Part shown: positions 32,205-40,041 of the stretch, piece after piece
Layout: every line of letters begins with the position of its first letter
How positions within the stretch are numbered: the stretch's first letter is position 1
From: Podaxis mareebaensis
Lineage: Eukaryota; Basidiomycota; Agaricomycetes; Agaricales; Agaricaceae
Reading direction: 5' to 3'
DNA: 40,041 bases
NCBI GenBank assembly: GCA_018524725.1
Contig: JAEUWP010000246.1
Coordinates: 1-40,041 of the forward strand
Notes under the pieces: model-generated
Told to the model about the DNA's origin: nothing
What the model saw: the letters and a program-made list of their open reading frames with translations, nothing else
Database searches by the model: none
Made by a program: the position numbers and the translations under genes

Positions 32205-35200
32205 GGCGGTGTTGGATGTGGGAAGGGGCTGTTGAGGCAGGATTGTGGGTGGATGGGAGGATTCGAGAGATGGGTGGATATTGGGAGAGCGGTTATATCT
32301 ATAGGGATATGTTCATGGTGTACACGTTCCAGCGATGTGAATTGGAGATGAAGAGGTGGAGGAAGAAAAGAGAATGTGTCAGCGCTTTAGATGAGTCCCA
32401 CCACGTGCGATTTTCAGAATTATATTTCATCCATCACCATGAGGGGGTCTATACAGCCTGCTCATTTCCTCCTCTTGATAGCCGATGACCGCCACTCTTC
32501 TGGCCCAACACTCCCCTACTCAGGCCATCCGCTCCCCATCACCGACCCTGCCCGGCTCTTCTCTCCCGATAAATATGTCGTCATCTCCCACCTTATTTCA
32601 AATTCTTCTCTATCCTCCCTCTTTCTCCCACCTTGTTCAAACGCCTCGACCACACACTCTCCCGCCGACTACAAACATCACCTCCTTCTCACCAGCTCTA
32701 CCCCAGATAGCTCTCACCCGCTTGTCCGTACCCACACGTCTTCTCTTCTCCAACCGTAGTTTAGCCCGGTGGACATCACCCGCTCCCGCTCAATGGCGAA
32801 AATCGCGCTCTCGGGAAACACATCAAATGGAAACTTTTTCAGAATATTCGCGTGAATACACGTTTATTCGCTATTCCAGTCACCAACATACATACATGGA
32901 CAGATCCTTGCGTACGTACATACAGCTCACTCGTTATGTATACATCCATCGCCCCCCCTCCAATTTCTTCCCTCATGTAATCATAGCAGTGGCGAGGTGC
33001 CTGTTTGGCAGAGTCACACTTGACCAGATGGCTAGTGATACAAATATTGACTACAACCTCCCATGTCCTTCGGATTGCTGACTGGGCTTGGGCGCCCCTT
33101 GTCCATATCCACTAGCATCCGTATCCATCTGATTTACGATTCCGAGTCCGACGCGTCTGGGTATATCCCCATCCTCTTAGGAGATCCACGAATATGACCA
33201 ACTTTGGAGCGGGCTAGACCACCGATCATCTGGTCAGTTGATTCTTCCGCGGCCGTCGCTCAGACCTGCGACTCCCACTGTCCCCAAGTCCATGTACATA
33301 CCCAGTCCAGGTTCACTTTATTCTCGCAGAAGTGTCCGAGATGACAGGACCACACATGATGCAAAGATAGCAACATCCCAGCGCCACTAAACGTCAGGTG
33401 TTGCTTGAACGGACCAGTTTTGTAGCTGTCAGTGCGATGTAGCGCATGTCACAGTCCAATATTTTTGGTTGATAAAGTGTGTATGTACGGCATTTGGGTC
33501 TAGTGTAGCCCTTCCTATCCTGATAATGAGTGATGATCCCTTCAAAGACAAGAATAGTTCTCGACGCCAAACCCGACGGCCCCTTGCGCTACGAGCCGTT
33601 GATAAACGGTACTTTGTGAGAGCATTTGGATTCTACACCTGGTGTTCGCCCCACTCGCCACTCGATTTCGTTTCATGTAGACGTACCGATACAGCTACAC
33701 CGCGTGTTTGTCCCCGGGGTTTTACTATTTGTGAGGTTCTGAGAAGAGGCCCGTGCTCGACTCGAAGAACCGGCTTTGAACGACACCGGATTTGTTGAGC
33801 TCTGGAGGATTGCTACCACCAAGTGAATATATACCTCGCCTAACTCAGCATATCGTCAAAAGGGCCTTTGGCTTCCTTCGGCTGAGGTGCAGGACCCGTG
33901 AATGATGAATTCAGTCTCAATTGAAATTCCCACCGCCCATGTATCGTTGTGTAGACATAACGCTCGATCTTAGTTTCCCTCTTGTAGAGAGCGTCTGTTG
34001 AACTTGGTTCTAGTGTCTGTGGCTTTGAATGGCGTCGTCGATCATGCCTTCGACATTTCCTTGGTGTCTATGCCGCACTGAATGGACTCCTATCATTCTC
34101 TCGGCTGCACGAATACGGTTGGCGGCATTCCGGCGAGGGTAACCACAAGCGGAGATCCAGTGACGATCTATCTATCAAATGATAACGGTTAACATGTACA
34201 CGATACACAAATGCATATAGCAGTGGGATTATTTATGCACGGGGAATGTGACAGTCTTTCATAAGTAAGGGGGGGGTTTGAGATCCCTGGTGGGGTGAGA
34301 GTTACCCCAGACCAGCCCTTACGGACAGATTAATATTACTACGTGGGCAGTGTGCAACAACTTGTACGAGTCTGAATAAGTACTGTACATAAGTGGTTGA
34401 GTTTCATGATATTTTCAGTTCCTGGGGCTTCAAGTATGCATGGAAACCTGCTAACCCGTTGGGGAGAGTTGTTTGTGCGAACGGGGCCGTCCACGCGTTT
34501 TTGGACAATGGTAGGGAGCAGAACAATGGGAGCGAAGGGATTAAGACCTTGAACTGAGGCATTTTATCCTAAGTAGGTTTGAGCAAGGTTTCATTTGATG
34601 TATGGATCGTATGGAAGGAATCGGGATCCTGGTTGGTTACCGTTCTTTCGTCTTAATGATTTTTTGTGCGAGTGATTGCGAAGATACGGAGATACATAAG
34701 GGGTGGTTCGGTGGGCTGTAGGCGTTAACGACAAAGAATGAACCGGCGACATCGTTAGGTTGTGATTTTCATCTTGCCAAGACGTTTAGCGTGATATAGC
34801 ATTGCTTAAACTTGATATTTAATACGTCATTGATCACAAGTATGGGGTCTGGTATATTGTGTGAATCCGCGCCGTTGTCGGTGTAACCTCTGTTCAAGCC
34901 CTCAATCATGTTTTGAGAAGTGTAAAAACGTGGGCACCCTTTTATGAACCGATTCATTGTCATTCAGGACCTGATGTAGCAGGAGCGAAGACTCGATAAA
35001 CTCCGCATAATCACATTTCAGGGTTGCTGTAAAGGCAGGCTGGCAGCCGTGGTTAGACTTTAGACTTAAATGTCTCACACCTTGACTATCTTGGCTGTTA
35101 ATGTGGGCGTGCTGGGAATGTGTCCGTGTGATAATGTGTGGTGTTACACATAATTTAACCCGGTGTAGCGTGTTGAATATGCCCTGATGATGATCTACGG

Positions 35201-36672
35201 AGCTAATGCCAGCCAGCAGCATGCTTGAACCTCTGATCTATGTCAAGATGTGGTTCAGTTTGAACTAAGATTCTGCACCTTGCGTGGAAGTTCAGGACGT
35301 AATTGAACATATTTATAGTCGCTCATTTATGATGGAAATACTTATCAACATATGCACCTGTCCGCCGCTGTCGTGGAGCAGTAGGCATAAACCTCGACTA
35401 GAGGTCATGAGTTGACGGTAGATAAGGTAACCAAAGATAGTCCAGGGGCATGTGTGGACGGTAAAGGTGGCGGCGGTGATGTTGCTGCTGAAGTTCCTTT
35501 CGCGTTCAGATAACCGCCTGTGGTGGCGAGGCACGCAGGGCCAGTTCAAAAAATGCGTGGCAGGAACCAATGCGGGTTTTACACGACTTGTCATCGACTT
35601 CCCCACGTACAGGCTATATTAATCAAGAGACCTCCAATGTAAGATACAGGAAGATGGGAGCCTTCAATGCCTAGGACTATTTATAGGAACTGCATAAGAT
35701 ATGGATGGGAATAAATTTACTGAAGCTGGCTTTCATAGCTGAATGGCCTCTTCCGAACGCAGTTGTGTCTGAAGTATATGTATAAATGATATCGTCTACT
35801 TGTGGAAGGAAGGCAGCGGATGAAATAGGCCTGCGTTTATTCCCGGCCCAACTATGTACAGATAGATACGTCTTCGCTTGCGGTGTTCCACTGTGATAGA
35901 TACTGCTTGTGACATTGATCTTATCTGTTAGTTACGACGGCGCAAGGTCTGCAGCCTGCAGGTGTGATCAGGCCAAAAAAGAAGGAAGTACTACGCTTTC
36001 GGGGTCACGAACGTTCAGGCGTTATTAGATCTGTCCCTGTCAAAAGGCTTATGAAAAACACGAAATGGGGTGCTCTTTTTGCGGCCAACCTCAAAGAACC
36101 ACAGGTTTAATGGGCAGGTGGGAACAATCGATAAAGGAAGAAGGCATATGGAGTAGAGTTCCGCCGGAGTGAGGGTCGAGGACTTGAAGACCATGAGAAT
36201 GGGCATGGAGGGACATCGTGACAACTGAGGCATTGTTTTAATGGTGCAGTTCATTCCCCGTAGACTTCTGAAAGGAGTTGGACAGGAGTCCTCGAGGAAG
36301 TTTATAGAACATCATTGTCGGTGGATCCAAGCGTGACTCCGAAAACAATTGGTTTCATTGCTTGACGGCCGACCCATCTGGCATCCCGGAGACTGTGGAT
36401 TGCTATGACGCTATGCATTCCACTAGCGAGTCATTATTTTTATTAAAAACTTCGCAGAATGAAGATTGGCTCACGGCGGTTTTCGCATCGGCCGGGCCAC
36501 GACCGCCGTGGTGCCTTGCCGAAAAACGGCGTGAACGGTCCGGACGGAGTTTGACTAGACTGTACAGTTCCGTTGACTAAGGTTTCAGGTGGCTTTCTTA
36601 CGTAAGCAAACACCCGCCAGTGACTCCGTTTTCGTGAAGGAGACTTCCATCGACGTTATCCTCAAGACCAAG
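32205..36672. other. Long interval without a supported gene
   Basis: 4.5 kb. The first about 300 bp should hold the kinase promoter. The plus-strand ORF 32485-33081 is Ser/Pro/Thr-rich, but its composition follows a C-rich tract and it lacks motifs. Smaller ORFs at 33469-33798, 35313-35606 and 36362-36580 also lack support. The last few hundred bases form the eL19 promoter. No clear repeats were found by eye. Confidence 0.35.
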
Positions 36673-36734
36673 GTGAGCCCCATCGCTGTTCCGTCTCCGT
36701 CCAAGAAGTTGACCAACTGTGTTTGCTCATACAG
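36673..36734 (+). other. Probable 5' UTR intron of the eL19 gene
   Basis: GTGAGC donor at 36673 and CATACAG acceptor ending at 36734, 62 nt, only 14 nt before the eL19 ATG. No upstream ATG frame needs it, so it would be non-coding. Such leader introns are common in fungal ribosomal protein genes. Confidence 0.5.
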
Positions 36735-36748
36735 ACCAGAAACGAACG

Positions 36749-37557
36749 ATGGGTGAGCACTTTGCGCAGCCTGGATCCCTCGAGATTCCACGACATAACT
36801 AACTGCGAAATGACTCATGTCCTTCAGTCAACCTCCGTTCTCAAAAACGCCTCGCCGCCAGCGTCGCCGGCGTCGGCAAACGCAAAATCTGGCTCGATCC
36901 TGCTGAGCAGGCTGAGATCGGCAACGCCAACTCGCGTACACATGTCAAGAAACTCATCAAGGATGGCCGTGTGATCATCAAGCCCACCACTGTGCACTCG
37001 CGCGCTCGCACACAGATGCTTTTGGCTGCGAAGAGGAAGGGAAGGCATACTGGTCCCGGTAAGAGGAAGGGTACTGCTGAGGCTCGTATGCCTTCCAAGG
37101 TGCAGTGGATGAGGAGGCAGAGGGTGCTCCGAAGACTGCTGAGGAAGTACAGGGATGCGGGCAAGATTGACAAGCACCTGTGAGTACCTCTCCCTTGAGT
37201 CGGTTTTGTGTCGGGGAAGGCTGTCTGCGGGAAATTGGCGATTAATACATGCTGATACTGTTTCGCTAGTTACCACTCTCTGTACCAAAAATCGAAGGGT
37301 AACGTCTTCAAGAACAAGCGTGTGTTGATGGAGTTTATCCATAAGGCCAAGGCCGAGAAGAACCGTACCAAGGTCCTCTCAGACCAGATGGAGGCTCGCC
37401 GTGTCAAGAACAAGGTACACCGCTTGTCCCGATCTTCATTCACCTTTGTTCTCATATCAATCCTTTCTTTTAGGCTATCCGCGAACGCCGCGCGGCTCGC
37501 CTCGCTGAGAAGCGCCAAGGTCTCACCGCTATCGAACACGAAGACGCTCAGGAGTAA
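36749..37557 (+). CDS. RPL19: 60S ribosomal protein L19 (eL19)
   Basis: Exons 36749-36752, 36828-37179, 37270-37414 and 37474-37557 give 585 nt, 194 residues, the normal eL19 length. Exon 1 is just ATG G, and intron 1 (75 nt) carries a CTAAC branch-like motif. The protein begins [14 protein letters not shown] and contains [29 protein letters not shown], a glycine- and lysine-rich segment ([20 protein letters not shown]) and the long basic C-terminal helix ([14 protein letters not shown]). eL19 is an rRNA-binding protein of the large subunit; its C-terminal helix reaches the small subunit in bridge eB12. All introns are GT-AG. Expected to be strongly and constitutively expressed. No disruption is seen. 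Confidence 0.96.
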
Positions 37558-38714
37558 ACTGCGGGATTTCCGAATGTTGTATAATCTCTCTGGCTACGCC
37601 ACCTCGCTCTTCATGCATCGATTCTTTCCTCATTGCTTGTCCTTACATACACATAACCTCCCATATGTACTATTCATATGCTCTCCGGGAAAGATTTATG
37701 CGTCCATGCCCATGCTCTCACCCTCTACTTAATGAAAGCCTTCCGTTTCTCTGCTACGTCGGTGCATCATTAAACGATGCTTCACGCACGTGGATTTACT
37801 CGGTTCAAAAAAGTGAATCGCTTTCATATGTAACCCTTCCGCATGGATAATAATACCTCAATGACATGAAACGACCTGGTGATAGGAAAAGGAAGATTGT
37901 AGGTTTTGTCGACTCACGATGAGTACAATAGATGGATGGTCATTTTACATACACAGCCATTCATGGTCACGTTTTGGGCGAGTCATTGGTACAGCCTTGG
38001 TAACAAATATAAACGTCGTCCGTTGTAATGCCCGATGGCTTCAAGCCTGACCTTTGAAGCTCCGTTAACATCTTTCCGGATCATAGGTGAGCTGCATACT
38101 TGCTCTCGGGAGGCAGTCTGACTTTCATCCAGATATTAGCATGGATCAGTGTCTTAATTTTTGGAAGAGGTCAAAGAATGCCGTGGGTCCTCGATTGCCG
38201 GCGTCCCAGCTGAAATCTGGCAAGAGAAATGGCCACTGGATGGTCAGCCAGCGAAAAGCTGTCAATAAGGGCTCCCAGGACAAGACCAGGACCAGAACCC
38301 GAGCGGCAGCTTCGCTACAGGGAGACTGGTCATTTTGATCAAGTCGTGACCAGTCTGGTACTACCCGAGGCTGAGATCGCCATATTCTATACACTCTATA
38401 ATTGTTCATTGAAGGATTTAGACGAGGGGTAGCGGGACATTTATTTCATTAATTACTTGACACGAGTCGGTAGATATGCTACAAACATGACTAATGCGTC
38501 TCCGAAACGATACTGATCACCACAGCGCTCGTTATGGATTAGAGCTCAGAAGATAGCCGCTGGGAGAAGCTCTTAAAATGCATTCGTTGACGCTAGTGTC
38601 ATTCACACCCTCCAGCTCCGAAGCCGCTGTTGACGGAGATGTAAGGACAGACGGTGTCGCCGCATGTGCAGAGCGGATCCGGAGCGAGCGGTTCGCGCTT
38701 GAGGACTTCAAGAC
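37558..38714. other. Intergenic, no supported gene
   Basis: 3' flank of eL19. The ORFs at 38087-38338 and 38578-38835 lack motifs; the second overlaps the dispersed repeat and is probably fortuitous. Confidence 0.4.
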
Positions 38715-39210
38715 CATGTGTCACCTACAACGTCCGGAAGGGAATGGTGAGGTTGATTACATCCTGGCGCGGGCCTCTGGAGATGGGGAGATCGTCGGGT
38801 GTGCTTATCGAAGTTTTGGATGCTCAAATAAGTAGCTGTGGGATAAAGGCGGTTTTGCACGTTCTCGACTCTGACATTGAGCCGCTGTCCACGGACTGAT
38901 TCGAGAGAAAATTGTAGTATGAGTACCACGAATAGCGGTAAAGGAACACACTCGCCGACTATTAGTGGGGAAGAATACCGTCCGGAACTTCCGGAACTTC
39001 CTGAAATAACATAGGCTAGACGTTTTGTTGACTTGAAGATCGTGCATCAGTGTGTTCTGGAGAGCGACTAAGCACAGGTAGAAGGTTGCTGTATAACTTC
39101 CCGTGGTCGGAGGATTTCATTCTGGAAGTTTCTTGGTGCAGCCTTGTTAATGCCTGGATTAAACGAGAGCTTGAATCGACGATTAGCCTGGAGATGCTGC
39201 CCGACGTTTG
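38715..39210 (-). repeat. Dispersed ~500-bp repeat, copy 2 (inverted)
   Basis: Reverse complement of copy 1 at 19240-19745; see that entry for the shared blocks. A short direct doubling TTCCGGAAC (about 38978-38998) occurs only here. Confidence 0.7.
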
Positions 39211-40041
39211 AGTAAATATACATTACATCAGGAAAACACGATTTTATATGGCAATGACTAAGCACGTCAAGGCCTATTTCCGATGGCAAGGCCTACGTCT
39301 ATTGATGAGACATGTGGATATTGTGGTCTATTGGTACTATTACTTATTGACTATGCCTATCCCCCACTGCAATGTCTACTGTTTATGCCAATGTCTACTG
39401 AAATATCTAAGCTATCCTAGCAATAACAATTTCTGAGAGTCTGAGGTCACCTGCTGTATCCTGGCTGAGCCCTGTACAGGAATAATTTTCGGAACCTGGC
39501 TATTCTGACCGACTATATGCAGAGGAATTAACTTATTACAAGTACCAGTGGTATATGTCTTAATAATAGGAGTGCTGAGTATAATTCCTTTCCTTCTAGC
39601 CACCTTGAAATCCCCAGTACAATCTCGTGGTCTATTGAGGGTCTATTGCTATCTATAATAGACATCTAATAGTCCATGTCTTTAGCTATAGAAGGGGCTA
39701 TTTTAGGGTTGGGGGGGTGCCTTTTATAGGCTGTACAATAGTCACAAATACATCTATAGTGGGCATATTGGTAATATACATAGACAAACACCTTTTCCTG
39801 ATGTATCTAATACAGAGATGAGGCTAGGAAGGCACATAGGGGTGGGATACCTATCCAATCTATTACTTGGATGTCATTACCCTCCAGGCTGGTGCTTTTG
39901 TTTGAATTCCTTGGGCAACCCTCCACCCCTGAACCTGCATTTTACAATGGGTGGGGGGTGATATTGTTAGGTTGGTCCTTATCACCGGTCGCCTAAGCTT
40001 TGCTAGGGGGCGGCTATCTCACTAGATGGTTCGCAGAGGCA
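39211..40041. other. CpG-poor, AT-rich tail, probable repeat
   Basis: No gene. From about 39290 the sequence loses most CpG and becomes rich in short words such as CTATAATAGAC and TCTATTGAGGG. CAATGTCTACTG is repeated at about 39370 and 39390. It resembles the 4-17.5 kb zone in composition, so it is likely decayed mobile-element sequence running off the right edge. The last about 70 bases return to higher GC. Confidence 0.4.

Noticed and set aside
32485..33081. 198-codon plus-strand ORF
   Set aside because: Ser/Pro/Thr-rich translation of a C-rich tract without a motif, intron or neighbour support; probably chance.
36753..36827. Intronic snoRNA in the eL19 gene
   Set aside because: The intron is only 75 nt and shows no convincing C and D boxes.

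Overview
The window looks like a chromosome segment from a filamentous basidiomycete, most likely an Agaricomycete. The basis is short spliceosomal introns (about 50-90 nt) with GT-AG ends and clear host orthologues: COP9 signalosome subunit 7, ribosomal protein eL19, a HAL4/SAT4-type kinase and a secreted double-psi beta-barrel protein. The nested retroelements are also of fungal type. Species cannot be read from the sequence. All calls are by eye; no alignment or database search was run.

Layout. (1) 1-4.04 kb holds two same-strand, intron-containing genes of unknown function, the first running off the left edge, separated by repeated short hairpins. (2) 4.04-17.5 kb is a nest of mobile elements, strikingly poor in CpG: a LINE-like zinc-knuckle fragment, AT-rich triplicated repeats, two tRNA-like SINE heads, a dead tyrosine recombinase, a full-length Ty3/Gypsy chromoelement (6952-13277, 260-bp LTRs, 5-bp target duplication GCCAT), a second truncated Gypsy copy in the opposite direction (about 13580-15391), and a foldback/inverted-repeat zone (15392-17490) ending in an AAT microsatellite. 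(3) 17.5-39.2 kb is gene territory: a small secreted Asn/Gly-rich protein (-), a secreted DPBB protein (-) divergent from CSN7 (+), an unknown Ser/Pro-rich four-exon gene (+), an 869-bp Mutator-like non-autonomous transposon with a 9-bp target duplication, a HAL4/SAT4-like kinase (-) and eL19 (+). A roughly 500-bp dispersed repeat occurs in opposite orientations at 19.24-19.74 and 38.72-39.21 kb. (4) After about 39.25 kb the sequence becomes CpG-poor and non-coding again, probably another repeat.

Most notable. The Gypsy element is structurally young: its LTRs differ at 3 of 260 positions and its target duplication is perfect. Yet pol carries 28 in-frame TGA codons, mostly at positions where arginine is expected, and only three other internal stops. 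At least three stops are shared with the second copy. The element therefore seems to have been copied after its reading frames were already full of TGA. Either it moved in trans after CpG decay, or TGA was being decoded. A third ORF between pol and the 3' LTR shows the same TGA-only pattern.
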